Assembly (NCBI GenBank): GCA_910585005.1 | Contig: CAJUCN010000005.1 | Coordinates: 111,154-175,153, forward strand | Reading direction: 5' to 3' | Length of the DNA: 64,000 nucleotides | Source: an uncultured Lachnospiraceae bacterium | GTDB taxonomy: Bacteria; Bacillota; Clostridia; Lachnospirales; Lachnospiraceae | In this document: piece after piece, positions 33,888 to 43,522 of the stretch | How positions within the stretch are numbered: position 1 is the stretch's first letter | Layout of the letters: the number at the start of each line of letters is the position of its first letter | Notes under the pieces: model-generated | What the model saw: only the letters and a program-made list of their open reading frames with translations | The model's database searches: none | What the model was told of the DNA's origin: nothing | Made by a program: the position numbers and the translations under genes

Positions 33888-36362
33888 GTGGCTCACAAAG
33901 GAAACAGGAAGAAAAGGATAGCTCTTTTGCTTGCGGCAGTACTGGTACTTGGAGGATGTGGTAATGCAAAACAGGCGCCCGGGGAGGCGGAAAACGACGG
34001 TCAGGAGGTACAGCAGACCGATGCAGAGAATGTCAATGCGAAGGCGGACGAAAGGGAGCCGGAAGAGGAACAAGGTCAAACCGATAGGGCGCTGGCAGAT
34101 GAATTAAAGAAAAAGTATTCTGCAGCGGACAAAAAGGAATATGACGGAAATGTGATCAAGGTGGAGCGAGGCCAGCCGGTGCAGATGGAGATTGGTTTTA
34201 ATCCCTGGGAAACAGAAATAAGTCCGTATGATAGTTTTACTGTTTATCAGGACGCAGAGTTGAAGTACCCGGTGGAAACAGGCAGTATCGATTATGATGA
34301 GGGGACCGGAAGTTTATTGATTGAGCCACCTTATTCGGGAGTTGCTGAGATCATGGACTCGGACAATGTGGATCTTAGCCATTTAAGTGGTAATTATTTA
34401 TCCGGCGATGAGGAAAACGGATGGGGGACATTATCCCAATACTATCTGCAGGTTTCTGTAGATTTGGAAACTGGGGAGAAATTACCTTCGCCTGTGATCA
34501 CGGTAATCAAAGTAGTAGCAGAAATCCAACAGGCGCCACAGCTTGTTTTTGACCAGACGCAAGAGGGTTACGCACGTTTTTCCTGGAAGGCAGTGCCAGG
34601 GGCGGAAGGATACCTTTTATTTAGGATTAATAAGGATGAAGAAGGATTATGGGATTACTGCTATGCCTTTGCAGATGTGAAAGGAACGGAATGGACAAGT
34701 GAAAGCGATGCAAATGAATTGGAAGGAAAGATCCTGTCTTTGAATTATGATTTTGTTCAATACTTTACTTCCGAAGATACGGCGGAGTGGATAGAAGATG
34801 GGGATGGAGGATTCCTGAAAGAATTTATGGATGATGACATTGCTTACGATGAATACTGGGACGAGTATTATGGGGTGATCGCTTATAATGGAAATGGCTG
34901 TTCTCCTATCAGCAACCTGCTAAGTGCAAAAGATGTTTCCCATATGCTTCCGGAGACAGAGGCCGGATATAGTAATGAAGATTTTTTTGATATCAATGGA
35001 ATATTGGATCTACCCGCTATCATGAATGTAACTATGTGCGATGGAAGCAGGGCGCAGAAAGTTTTGCAATATGATTTTGACAATCTGGAAAAGGATGAAG
35101 AGTACAATGTCATCCGTGTCAGTGCAAAAGCCCTTCAGACACCGTTTGTTGAAGAACTCTCTGTTTATGAGGTGAATTGGGATACCTTGGAAGCAGATCT
35201 GGAGACGGTTAGAAAACGTCAGGAGGAATTGATTAATAAGGGTGGCAATGTTGCACCATCCCTTACGATAGACGATGGCGCATCATCGGAAAACCAGCCG
35301 GAGACGCCAAAGGAGGAAGAAACGGCGCCGGAGGATGAAGAGCAGGAAGAACAACAGGAACCGGAGGATTCCCAGACGCCCCCAAGAGGGCCGTTAAAAA
35401 TTAAGGTCACTGCCAATTCGGCAATGAGCGAGTATATCGCGCTTTGTATGCTTGAAACCCAGACAGAGATACTATTGTCTGCATTTCCGGAATCGGCGGA
35501 CGTGGAGGAAGTGGTTGACGCTTTCTTTGAAGCCCAATACCAGAATCCGTTGATCCTTGGTGTGCGTGGAGGAAGTATTGATACGGAAGACAGGATCCTT
35601 TTCGTAGAATATGACTTTGACCGTCAGACCACTGCCGCAAAGCAGGAGGAGATACAAGAAAGGGTAGCACAGATCACTGAGGAGATTATTTCGGACGGCA
35701 TGACAGATGTAGAGAAGGAGTTGGCAATCAATACATGGTTGTGCGAGAATGCGGTCTACGACGATGCGGCGTTGGAAAATGCGGAAAAATACTCTTTTAC
35801 CCAGGTTGACCAAGACTTTTATGATTCCTTTACAGCTTACGGGATACTCGCGGAAGGCGTGGGAGTATGCGCCAGTTATTCAGCGTCCTTTAAGCTGCTT
35901 GCGGATGCGGCGGATCTTGAAAGCATTGTAGTTACCGGTTATCTGGAAGGAAGCGTTCCCCATGCGTGGAACAAGGTAAAACTGGAGAATGACTGGTATA
36001 TTGTGGATTCCACGAACAATGACAATGATACCATTGAAAATGCGCTGCTCAATTTATCGGACAGTGCAGCCTATGGCACATTGGTAGAAAATGAGAACTT
36101 TGCCATGGACGGAAGCCTTGGCAATTACAGGGCAGGAGATGATGAGCAGGAATATTACCGTGCAACGGACCGGTTCTTTGAGAAGGATATGATTTCCGAT
36201 GAGCTTGCACAGCTTCTTTTATCAGATGGAAAGGCAGTGCTTCGGACAGACTATGATATTGATGATGAGACATTTTACGGCATAGCACAGCAGGCAGCGG
36301 ATAAAGCACAGAAAAATATTAACGGATTTTACTGGATGGGCGTAATCTGCTTAGAAGAGTAG
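33888..36362 (+). CDS. Transglutaminase-like domain lipoprotein
   Basis: The start is taken as the GTG at 33888, which follows a GGAGG site and opens a lipoprotein signal peptide (basic N-terminus, LGGC, Cys24). An in-frame ATG at 33843 with an AGGTG site is an alternative. A fibronectin-like segment (FSWKAVPGAEGYLLFR) lies near residue 230. A very acidic Glu/Pro/Gln linker is near residues 465-495. A C-terminal transglutaminase/protease-like domain has the triad Cys661, His692 and Asp707 (GVGVCASYSASFKLLA, VPHAWNKVKL, WYIVDSTNND). Such domains crosslink or cleave proteins at the cell surface. The gene is placed after the ECF pair. The substrate is unknown. Confidence 0.85.
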   Translation: MAHKGNRKKRIALLLAAVLVLGGCGNAKQAPGEAENDGQEVQQTDAENVNAKADEREPEEEQGQTDRALADELKKKYSAADKKEYDGNVIKVERGQPVQMEIGFNPWETEISPYDSFTVYQDAELKYPVETGSIDYDEGTGSLLIEPPYSGVAEIMDSDNVDLSHLSGNYLSGDEENGWGTLSQYYLQVSVDLETGEKLPSPVITVIKVVAEIQQAPQLVFDQTQEGYARFSWKAVPGAEGYLLFRINKDEEGLWDYCYAFADVKGTEWTSESDANELEGKILSLNYDFVQYFTSEDTAEWIEDGDGGFLKEFMDDDIAYDEYWDEYYGVIAYNGNGCSPISNLLSAKDVSHMLPETEAGYSNEDFFDINGILDLPAIMNVTMCDGSRAQKVLQYDFDNLEKDEEYNVIRVSAKALQTPFVEELSVYEVNWDTLEADLETVRKRQEELINKGGNVAPSLTIDDGASSENQPETPKEEETAPEDEEQEEQQEPEDSQTPPRGPLKIKVTANSAMSEYIALCMLETQTEILLSAFPESADVEEVVDAFFEAQYQNPLILGVRGGSIDTEDRILFVEYDFDRQTTAAKQEEIQERVAQITEEIISDGMTDVEKELAINTWLCENAVYDDAALENAEKYSFTQVDQDFYDSFTAYGILAEGVGVCASYSASFKLLADAADLESIVVTGYLEGSVPHAWNKVKLENDWYIVDSTNNDNDTIENALLNLSDSAAYGTLVENENFAMDGSLGNYRAGDDEQEYYRATDRFFEKDMISDELAQLLLSDGKAVLRTDYDIDDETFYGIAQQAADKAQKNINGFYWMGVICLEE

Positions 36363-36390
36363 GACAGGTTATGATATCAGGAGGATAAAC

Positions 36391-36864
36391 ATGAGGAAAA
36401 AAAGAATTTCACTACGAATACTATTTGTTTTGGTTTGTGCTGTGCTGCTCCAGGCCTGCAGTACACAGAGCAATAAATCTGTCGCCTATCATGTGGATAC
36501 TGGTGACAGCGTTAAGATTACGGTTGACACAAAAGCTGGATATGACCTGACAATGGAAGTGCCCTTTTCTATTACGAAGGGCGATACGGAGATTATCACT
36601 GGCTCATTTATCTATGCGGAGTATTACGAGGTTTATTATGAATCTGTAAGCGGGGATGCCAATGCCGTGATATTGGAGGAAGGCAGTAAGGACGGCAATG
36701 ATTTCTTCTTTTATTCCTATGATGGCAATGCCGGAACAGAGTACAATTATATTGTAATGATCAACGGTTCTAATACGGCAGTCATTATGGGCTCTTTATC
36801 CGGGGAAGAGGAAGCTACAGAAGCTTTTCATGCATTGACTATCAGTTTGGAAAAAAATCAATAA
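36391..36864 (+). CDS. Small unknown lipoprotein
   Basis: The 157-residue protein has a basic N-terminus, a hydrophobic core and lipobox LLQAC (Cys23). The mature part is beta-rich and acidic with no catalytic motif that I recognise. An AGGAGG site precedes the ATG. It starts 28 bases after the transglutaminase gene and is followed by a terminator, so it is likely the last gene of that unit. Confidence 0.8.
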   Translation: MRKKRISLRILFVLVCAVLLQACSTQSNKSVAYHVDTGDSVKITVDTKAGYDLTMEVPFSITKGDTEIITGSFIYAEYYEVYYESVSGDANAVILEEGSKDGNDFFFYSYDGNAGTEYNYIVMINGSNTAVIMGSLSGEEEATEAFHALTISLEKNQ

Positions 36865-36893
36865 AGGGGATAGAAGCCCTATGGAATGTTATG

Positions 36894-36920
36894 GAGCTGC
36901 CGTATGGCGGCTCTTATTTT
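36894..36920 (+). terminator. Terminator of the ECF/transglutaminase unit
   Basis: Eight-base arms (36894-36901 and 36906-36913, one G-T pair) with a 4-base loop are followed by TTATTTT. Confidence 0.7.
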
Positions 36921-36972
36921 AGTAAATAATTATTTTGCTGCCCGTGCAGTTGTTTGAAATAACAAAAAAATC

Positions 36973-37001
36973 TTGATTTTTATTTTACGGTCTAGTATAG
37001 T
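36973..37001 (+). promoter_or_regulatory. plsX promoter
   Basis: TTGATT (36973-36978) and TATAGT (36996-37001) are spaced by 17 bases, 27 bases before the plsX ATG. I could not recognise a convincing FapR operator. Confidence 0.55.
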
Positions 37002-37028
37002 AAAGAAGTATGGATGGGAGGTGCCGGT

Positions 37029-38042
37029 ATGGCGGAATTTGTAAATGTAGCTGTTGATGGCATGGGCGGTGACAATGCCCCCCTTGAGATTGTAAAAGGG
37101 GCGGTGGAGGCGGTTAATGAAAGCTCGCATGTGAAGGTTTTCATAACAGGGCAGCCGGATCAGATTAATAGCGAACTTGCAAAGTACACATATAATAAAG
37201 AACAGGTAGAAGTAGTTCCGGCCAGTGAGGTGATTGATATGGCTGAGCCGCCGGTAATGGCGATTCGGACCAAGAAGGATTCTTCCCTTGTCAAGGCGCT
37301 GAACCTGGTGAAGGCGGGAACTTGTGATGCCTATGTATCGGCAGGAAGCACGGGAGCAACCCTGGTCGGCGGACAGGTGATTGTAGGCAGGATCAAGGGA
37401 GTGGAGAGGCCTCCTCTTGCGCCGCTTATACCGACGGCAGACGGATGCGCGCTTCTTATTGATTGTGGGGCGAATGTGGATGCCAGGCCGTCTCATTTGG
37501 TGCAGTTTGCAAAGATGGGGTCTGTGTACATGGAAAGTGTCATGGGCGTGAAAAGTCCCAGGGTAGCGATCGTTAATATTGGCGCCGAGGAGGAAAAGGG
37601 AAATGCGCTTGTGAAGGAAACCTTTCCTCTTTTAAAAAACTGCCCGGATATTCATTTCATTGGAAGTATTGAAGCCAGGGACATTCCGGAAGGGAAAGCG
37701 GATGTAATTGTCTGTGAAGCCTTTGTGGGAAATGTTATCTTAAAGATGTATGAGGGCGTAGGCGGAGTTCTGATCAAAAAAGTGAAAGAAGGCATGATGA
37801 CTTCCCTGCGAAGCAAGATCGGTGCGCTTCTTGTAAAGCCGGCGCTTAAGCAGACATTGAAAGCTTTTGATTTGGAGCAGTATGGCGGAGCGCCGATGCT
37901 GGGGTTGAAGGGGCTGGTTGTTAAAACACACGGGAGTTCAAGATCCGTGGAAATTAAAAATTCTATTCTGCAATGTATTACCTTTACAGAACAGAATATT
38001 AATCAAAAAATAAAAGAAAAAATAACAATGGAAGAAAATTAG
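37029..38042 (+). CDS. plsX: Phosphate acyltransferase PlsX
   Basis: PlsX turns acyl-ACP into acyl phosphate, the first committed donor for phospholipid synthesis in Gram-positive bacteria. The N-terminal VAVDGMGGDNAPLEIVKGAV, the DAYVSAGSTGA segment and EAFVGNVILKMYEG are diagnostic. The ATG at 37029 was chosen because a GGGAGGTG site lies just before it. An in-frame ATG at 37014 precedes that site. acpP follows after 14 bases, so the carrier protein and its user are co-transcribed. Confidence 0.97.
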   Translation: MAEFVNVAVDGMGGDNAPLEIVKGAVEAVNESSHVKVFITGQPDQINSELAKYTYNKEQVEVVPASEVIDMAEPPVMAIRTKKDSSLVKALNLVKAGTCDAYVSAGSTGATLVGGQVIVGRIKGVERPPLAPLIPTADGCALLIDCGANVDARPSHLVQFAKMGSVYMESVMGVKSPRVAIVNIGAEEEKGNALVKETFPLLKNCPDIHFIGSIEARDIPEGKADVIVCEAFVGNVILKMYEGVGGVLIKKVKEGMMTSLRSKIGALLVKPALKQTLKAFDLEQYGGAPMLGLKGLVVKTHGSSRSVEIKNSILQCITFTEQNINQKIKEKITMEEN

Positions 38043-38056
38043 AAAGGAAATGAGAC

Positions 38057-38287
38057 ATGGAATTTGAAAAATTAAAAAAAGTAATTGCTGACGTACTTAA
38101 CGTCGATCCTGATGAGATCACAATGGAGACAACCTTTGTAGATGATCTGGGAGCGGATTCCTTGGATGTTTTTCAGATTATGATGGGGATAGAGGAAGAA
38201 TTTGATATTGAAGTCCCGGCTGAAGAAGCAGAAAAAATTGCTACTGTGGAAGAAGCAGTCAACCTCATCAAAAATGCAATTAATTAA
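38057..38287 (+). CDS. acpP: Acyl carrier protein
   Basis: The 76-residue acidic protein carries the phosphopantetheine attachment motif LGADSLD with Ser35. It holds the growing acyl chain in fatty acid synthesis. The ATG follows GAAAGGAAA. It sits in the conserved plsX-acpP-rnc order and is followed at once by a hairpin. Confidence 0.98.
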   Translation: MEFEKLKKVIADVLNVDPDEITMETTFVDDLGADSLDVFQIMMGIEEEFDIEVPAEEAEKIATVEEAVNLIKNAIN

Positions 38288-38309
38288 AAGCCCGTTTACG
38301 GGCTTTTTT
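38286..38309 (+). terminator. Hairpin between acpP and rnc
   Basis: Nine-base perfect arms (38286-38294 and 38299-38307) with a 4-base loop end in six T residues. It begins within the acpP stop codon. Since rnc starts 20 bases on, it probably acts as an attenuator lowering rnc-smc-ftsY expression relative to acpP. Confidence 0.85.
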
Positions 38310-38328
38310 GTGGGATAGGAAGTGACTT

Positions 38329-39021
38329 ATGTTAAAGCAGGAAACGATTAGAGAGTTGGAAGAAACAATAGGATATCAATTTCAAAAAAAGGAACTGCTG
38401 GTACAAGCGCTTACCCACAGTTCTTTTTCCAATGAACAGAAAATTAATAAATATGCAAATTATGAACGGCTGGAATTTTTGGGCGATGCAGTTTTGGAGC
38501 TTCTTTCAAGCCAATTCTTTTTTGAAAACTATCCGGACATGTCTGAAGGTGATATGACACAGAAGAGGTCTTCTATGGTATGTGAGCCGGCATTGGCTTT
38601 TTGCGCCAGGGACCTGTCCCTTGGAAAATATGTCCTGCTTGGCAAGGGAGAAGAGGCTACCGGCGGAAGGGAGCGTGATTCGATCATTTCGGATGTGATG
38701 GAGGCAGTGCTGGGGGCGATATACTTAGATGGAGGGTTTGAAAAAGCCCAACATTTTGTCCAAAAGTTTATTTTATCCGATTTAGAAAATAAGCAATTGT
38801 TTTATGACAGTAAGACGATCCTCCAGGAAAAGGTTCAAAAAGCAGGAAAACAGTTGGTCTATGCCCTTGTAGATGAATCGGGGCCGGAGCACAATAAGAT
38901 CTTTACTGTGGAGGCCAGGCTTGACGGCAAGGTGGTAGGTACGGGACAAGGAAGGAATAAGAAAGCGGCACAGCAAAAAGCGGCCTATCAGGTACTGCTG
39001 GATAAAGTGTTGGAAACGTAG
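38329..39021 (+). CDS. rnc: Ribonuclease III
   Basis: The 230-residue enzyme cleaves double-stranded RNA in rRNA processing. The catalytic signature NYERLEFLGDAVLELL is near 43-58, and DVMEAVLGAIYLDGG holds the second acidic cluster. The dsRNA-binding domain (TILQEKVQKAGKQLVYALV ... GRNKKAAQQKAAYQVL) ends the protein. smc follows after 7 bases. Confidence 0.98.
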   Translation: MLKQETIRELEETIGYQFQKKELLVQALTHSSFSNEQKINKYANYERLEFLGDAVLELLSSQFFFENYPDMSEGDMTQKRSSMVCEPALAFCARDLSLGKYVLLGKGEEATGGRERDSIISDVMEAVLGAIYLDGGFEKAQHFVQKFILSDLENKQLFYDSKTILQEKVQKAGKQLVYALVDESGPEHNKIFTVEARLDGKVVGTGQGRNKKAAQQKAAYQVLLDKVLET

Positions 39022-39028
39022 GTGTTTT

Positions 39029-42000
39029 ATGTACTTAAAGAGTATTGAGATTCATGGATTTAAATCCTTTGCAAATAAAATTGTTTTTAAGTTCCATAAT
39101 GGAATTACGGGAATTGTGGGACCGAACGGAAGCGGTAAGAGTAATGTGGCGGATGCGGTACGCTGGGTACTTGGAGAACAAAGGATCAAACAGCTCCGGG
39201 GCGCTTCCATGCAGGATGTGATCTTTTCAGGTACGGAACTTCGTAAGCCCCTTGGTTATGCATACGTTGCCATTACCCTGGACAATTCTGACCATCAGCT
39301 TGCCACTAGTTTTGACGAGGTTACGGTGGCAAGAAGGATCTATCGTTCCGGTGAGAGCGAATATTTGTTAAATGGGACTCCTTGCAGGCTGAAAGATGTG
39401 AATGAGCTTTTTTATGATACGGGTATCGGCAAAGAAGGGTACTCCATTATCGGCCAGGGGCAGATCGATAAAATCTTAAGCGGGAAACCGGAGGAGAGAA
39501 GAGAACTATTTGATGAAGCGGCAGGAATTGTTAAGTTTAAAAAACGAAAAGTAGCGGCGCAGAAAAAGCTTGAAGATGAAAAGCAGAATCTGATCAGAGT
39601 AAAGGATATCCTTTCTGAATTAGAAAAACAAATTGGGCCTTTGGAGAAGCAGTCGGAAGCGGCAAAGATCTTTTTAAAGAAAAGGGAAGAACTGAAAACG
39701 CTGGATGTAAATGTTTTTTTGTTGGAAAACAACCGTCTGCAAGAGCAATTAAAGAGCGCCCAGGAAAAGTTTGAGATTGCCAGCAGTGATTTAGAGAGAA
39801 CGACAGCGCAGTATGAAAAAATAAAAGAAGAGTATGAACAGATTGAAGGACAGATTGAACATCTCGGTGAAGAAATCGAACGGGAGAGGACTTCCCTGAC
39901 AGATACCAGCGTCATGCGGGGAAAACTGGAAGGTGAGATCAATGTTCTTAAGGAACAGATCAAATCGGCAAAGAGCAATGAAGAGCACTTTAGGACGAGA
40001 AAGACGGCTGTCCAAAAGGAGATGGAGGCAAAGCTGTTCGACAAGGAGGGAATTCTTGCCGACAAGAAAGTTATTGACGAACAGGTTGCACAGATAGAGG
40101 CAGAGCGTAACGAAGCAAGAGAAAAACTGCTAAAAGTCCAAAAGCGGATTGAAGAATTGAACAACGATATCGAAAGTGGGAAAAATACCATCATTGATGC
40201 GCTGAATTCCAGGGCAACCATCAAGTCAAAGTTAGGGCGTTATGACACGATGACGGAGCAGATCAATATCCGGAAGGCGGAATTGACGTCAAGGCTTTTA
40301 AGGATCAAATCAGATGAGGCACAGCAGGAAGCTGTGATGGCGAAGCTGCAGCAGGAATTTGAACAGTTAAATGATGAGATTCAAAGTCTGAATGAACAGC
40401 AGGAGAGCAGTGAGGAAAAGCTGGCTTTGCTGCGGGAGGAACTGGCGGGAAAGGATAAAAAACTTCGCGATACACAAGTAAGTTATCATCAGGAGAAATC
40501 ACGTTTAGAGGCGCTTACGAACCTTACGGAGAGATATGAAGGCTATGGCGGAAGTGTGAAAAGGGTGATGGAGCGCAAAGACAGGGAAAAAGGCATCATT
40601 GGCGTTGTGGCCGATATCATCAAAGCGGACAAAAAGCACGAGACGGCAATTGAGACAGCGCTTGGGGGAAATATCCAAAATATTGTAACGGATAATGAAG
40701 AAACTGCCAAGAAAATGATCTCTTTTTTGAAAGAAACGAAAGCGGGGAGGGCAACCTTCCTGCCCCTTACCAGCATTTCTAATCCTCAGGAGTTTAAGAT
40801 GCCGGAAGTATTAAAAGAAAAAGGCGTCATTGGGATGGCTGACGAACTGGTAAGGACGGACAGTAAGTACCGGAGTGTGGCAAAAGCAATGCTGGGACGG
40901 ATTGTTGTTGTTGATCATGTAGATCATGCAGTAAAGATCGCCCGTAAATTTGATTATGGAATCCGGATGGTAACACTGGAAGGGGAGCTGCTGATCCCAG
41001 GCGGTGCAATCAGTGGGGGCGCCTTTAAGAATAACAGCAATCTTCTTGGACGAAGACGGGAAATTGAGGAGCTGGAGGCAAATGTCAAAAAGCATTTAAT
41101 AGAGATTGATGTGATCCTCGGAGAGATCGAACAGACCAAGGCAAACCGGAATAAACTCCGGCTTTCTATTGAAGAGATTAAGGCAGCGCTCCAGAGAAAG
41201 TTTATTGAACAAAATACAGCGCGGCTCAATGTGATTAAGGCGCAGGAGCGTAAAAACGAAGCTTCCGAAGGATCTGTGGAACTGAAAAATGAAGAACGGG
41301 AAATCGAAAAACAAATTCAGGATATTAAATTCAGTAAACAGGAGATCCAAAAGGAGTTAGAGGATTCCGAACTGCTTGAAAAGCAGGTGGAGCAGGAGAT
41401 CCGTAAATTCCAGGTGGAATTGGACGAAAAGAGAAGAGAAGAATCTGACCAGTCTGCTCATGTTTCCAGTTGGGATGTTGAAGTGGAGAAGATGCATCAA
41501 CAGCAGGATTTCCATCAGCAAAATGTAGACCGTATCAGTAAGGAAATCGAGCGGTACGCAGGAGAACTAAAGGAAATCGAAGAAGGCATAGCAAAGAGCG
41601 GAGAAGATACTGTTCAAAAAGAAAATAGCATTGAACAAATCCGGCAAACCATCCAGGCTTCTCAGACTACCCAGGGGGATACGGAGAAGAAACTGAGTGA
41701 AAATATTGAAAAGAGGGAACAGTTGTCCCTTAGACAAAAAAATTTCTTTGCAGACCGGGAGAACCTTGCCCAGCAGATGACGGGGCTGGACAAAGAAGTG
41801 TACCGCTTAGGTTCCCAGAAGGAAAAGTTCCAGGAACAGCTTGAGAGCCAGATCAACTATATGTGGGACGAATATGAGATCACTTTATCTGATGCGGCAT
41901 CGCTGCGGGATGAAGAGATGAATGATCTTTCCGCTATGAAGAAAGGCATATCATCGTTAAAGGAACAGATCAAAAAGCTGGGAGATGTAAATGTTAATGC

Positions 42001-42589
42001 GATTGAAGATTATAGAAATCTGATGGAGAGGTATCAGTTCCTAAAGACCCAGCATGATGATCTGATCGAAGCGGAAAAGACGCTGGAAGGGATTATTGTT
42101 GAATTGGATGGAGCTATGCGTAAACAGTTCAATGAGAAGTTTGCAGAAATCGGCAAAGAGTTTGACAAGGTATTCAAAGAGCTGTTTGGAGGCGGAAAAG
42201 GTACTTTAGAGCTTATGGAGGATGAGGATATCTTAGAAGCAGGGATCAGGATCATCGCTCAGCCACCAGGCAAGAAACTGCAGAATATGATGCAGCTATC
42301 TGGCGGGGAAAAAGCGCTTACAGCTATTGCACTTTTGTTTGCAATCCAAAATCTAAAGCCATCACCTTTTTGTTTACTTGATGAGATCGAGGCAGCGCTG
42401 GATGAGAATAATGTTGCACGATTTGCGAAGTATTTACATAAGCTTACCAGAAATACGCAGTTTATTGTGATTACCCATAGACGGGGAACCATGGAAAAGG
42501 CGGACAGGCTTTACGGCATTACCATGCAGGAAAAGGGGGTTTCCACGTTGGTAAGCGTTAATTTGATTGATAAGGAGTTAGATGACTGA
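39029..42589 (+). CDS. smc: Chromosome segregation protein SMC
   Basis: The 1186-residue ATPase compacts and helps segregate the chromosome. Walker A GPNGSGKSNVADAVRWVLGEQ is near 32. Coiled coils flank a hinge at about 505-670 (GYGGSVKRVMERKDREKGIIG ... GGAISGG). The signature LSGGEKALTAIALLFA and Walker B FCLLDEIEAALD are near the C-terminus. The stop overlaps the ftsY start by 1 base. Confidence 0.98.
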   Translation: MYLKSIEIHGFKSFANKIVFKFHNGITGIVGPNGSGKSNVADAVRWVLGEQRIKQLRGASMQDVIFSGTELRKPLGYAYVAITLDNSDHQLATSFDEVTVARRIYRSGESEYLLNGTPCRLKDVNELFYDTGIGKEGYSIIGQGQIDKILSGKPEERRELFDEAAGIVKFKKRKVAAQKKLEDEKQNLIRVKDILSELEKQIGPLEKQSEAAKIFLKKREELKTLDVNVFLLENNRLQEQLKSAQEKFEIASSDLERTTAQYEKIKEEYEQIEGQIEHLGEEIERERTSLTDTSVMRGKLEGEINVLKEQIKSAKSNEEHFRTRKTAVQKEMEAKLFDKEGILADKKVIDEQVAQIEAERNEAREKLLKVQKRIEELNNDIESGKNTIIDALNSRATIKSKLGRYDTMTEQINIRKAELTSRLLRIKSDEAQQEAVMAKLQQEFEQLNDEIQSLNEQQESSEEKLALLREELAGKDKKLRDTQVSYHQEKSRLEALTNLTERYEGYGGSVKRVMERKDREKGIIGVVADIIKADKKHETAIETALGGNIQNIVTDNEETAKKMISFLKETKAGRATFLPLTSISNPQEFKMPEVLKEKGVIGMADELVRTDSKYRSVAKAMLGRIVVVDHVDHAVKIARKFDYGIRMVTLEGELLIPGGAISGGAFKNNSNLLGRRREIEELEANVKKHLIEIDVILGEIEQTKANRNKLRLSIEEIKAALQRKFIEQNTARLNVIKAQERKNEASEGSVELKNEEREIEKQIQDIKFSKQEIQKELEDSELLEKQVEQEIRKFQVELDEKRREESDQSAHVSSWDVEVEKMHQQQDFHQQNVDRISKEIERYAGELKEIEEGIAKSGEDTVQKENSIEQIRQTIQASQTTQGDTEKKLSENIEKREQLSLRQKNFFADRENLAQQMTGLDKEVYRLGSQKEKFQEQLESQINYMWDEYEITLSDAASLRDEEMNDLSAMKKGISSLKEQIKKLGDVNVNAIEDYRNLMERYQFLKTQHDDLIEAEKTLEGIIVELDGAMRKQFNEKFAEIGKEFDKVFKELFGGGKGTLELMEDEDILEAGIRIIAQPPGKKLQNMMQLSGGEKALTAIALLFAIQNLKPSPFCLLDEIEAALDENNVARFAKYLHKLTRNTQFIVITHRRGTMEKADRLYGITMQEKGVSTLVSVNLIDKELDD

Positions 42590-43515
42590 TGGGATTTTTT
42601 GGAAGGCTGAAGGAAGGATTAAGTAAGACCAGAGATAATATAGTCAGCGGAATTGATTCCGTTTTTAGCGGTTTTTCTTCTATTGATGAGGACTTTTATG
42701 ACGAGTTGGAAGAAATTCTGATCATGGGCGATATTGGCGTCAATGCATCGGGAGAGATTCTTGACAGGCTCCGCAGACAGGTCAAAGAAAAACACATCAA
42801 AGAGCCGGCCCAGTGCCGGGAATTTTTGATCGAGAGTATCAAAGAGCAGATGAAAGTGGATGAGACAGCATATTCTTTTGAGCAGGAAACTTCCGTGATT
42901 CTTGTTATCGGCGTAAACGGGGCAGGGAAGACTACTTCCGTAGGAAAGCTTGCAAGCCAGTTAAAGCAGCAAGGAAAAAAGGTTTTGATTGCGGCTGCGG
43001 ATACTTATCGTGCGGCGGCATGCGAGCAGCTTGCGGAGTGGGCAAACCGGGCAGGCGTGGATATCATTTTGGGATCCCAGGGGGCGGATCCATCCAGTGT
43101 GATCTATGATGCGGTAAACGCGGCAAAAGCGCGGGGGACGGATGTGCTGATCTGTGATACGGCAGGGCGGCTTCACAATAAAAAGAACCTGATGGAAGAG
43201 TTAAAGAAAATGAACCGTATTATTGACAGGGAGTACCCGGAGGCATACAGGGAAAACCTTATTGTTCTTGATGGAACCACCGGCCAGAATGCATTAAACC
43301 AGGCAAGGGAGTTCGGGGAGACGGCAGCCCTTACGGGAATCATCCTGACAAAGATGGATGGCACTTCCAAGGGAGGGATTGCGGTTGCGATCCAATCAGA
43401 GCTTGGGATACCTGTAAAATATATTGGCGTAGGAGAAAAACTGGACGATTTGCAGAAATTTGATTCCGGACAGTTTGTAAATGCACTGTTTGATGTAGCA
43501 GTAGAGGAAAGCTGA
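42589..43515 (+). CDS. ftsY: Signal recognition particle receptor FtsY
   Basis: This SRP GTPase receives ribosome-SRP complexes at the membrane. The NG domain is complete: GVNGAGKTTSVGKLASQL, DTYRAAACEQL, DTAGRLHNKKNLMEEL and LTKMDGTSKGG. The acidic A domain of E. coli FtsY is absent, as in most Firmicutes (308 residues here). It overlaps smc by one base (TGATG), so smc and ftsY are co-translated. The partner ffh lies 8 kb downstream, beyond an accessory block. Confidence 0.98.
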   Translation: MGFFGRLKEGLSKTRDNIVSGIDSVFSGFSSIDEDFYDELEEILIMGDIGVNASGEILDRLRRQVKEKHIKEPAQCREFLIESIKEQMKVDETAYSFEQETSVILVIGVNGAGKTTSVGKLASQLKQQGKKVLIAAADTYRAAACEQLAEWANRAGVDIILGSQGADPSSVIYDAVNAAKARGTDVLICDTAGRLHNKKNLMEELKKMNRIIDREYPEAYRENLIVLDGTTGQNALNQAREFGETAALTGIILTKMDGTSKGGIAVAIQSELGIPVKYIGVGEKLDDLQKFDSGQFVNALFDVAVEES

Positions 43516-43522
43516 CTGCAGG

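Noticed and set aside
36925..37028. FapR operator upstream of plsX
   Set aside because: No palindrome close to the known TTAGTACC-type site could be found.
39412..40224. - strand open frame (270 codons) inside smc
   Set aside because: It is the antisense of coiled-coil codons, giving Ser/Phe/Leu-rich sequence typical of a shadow.
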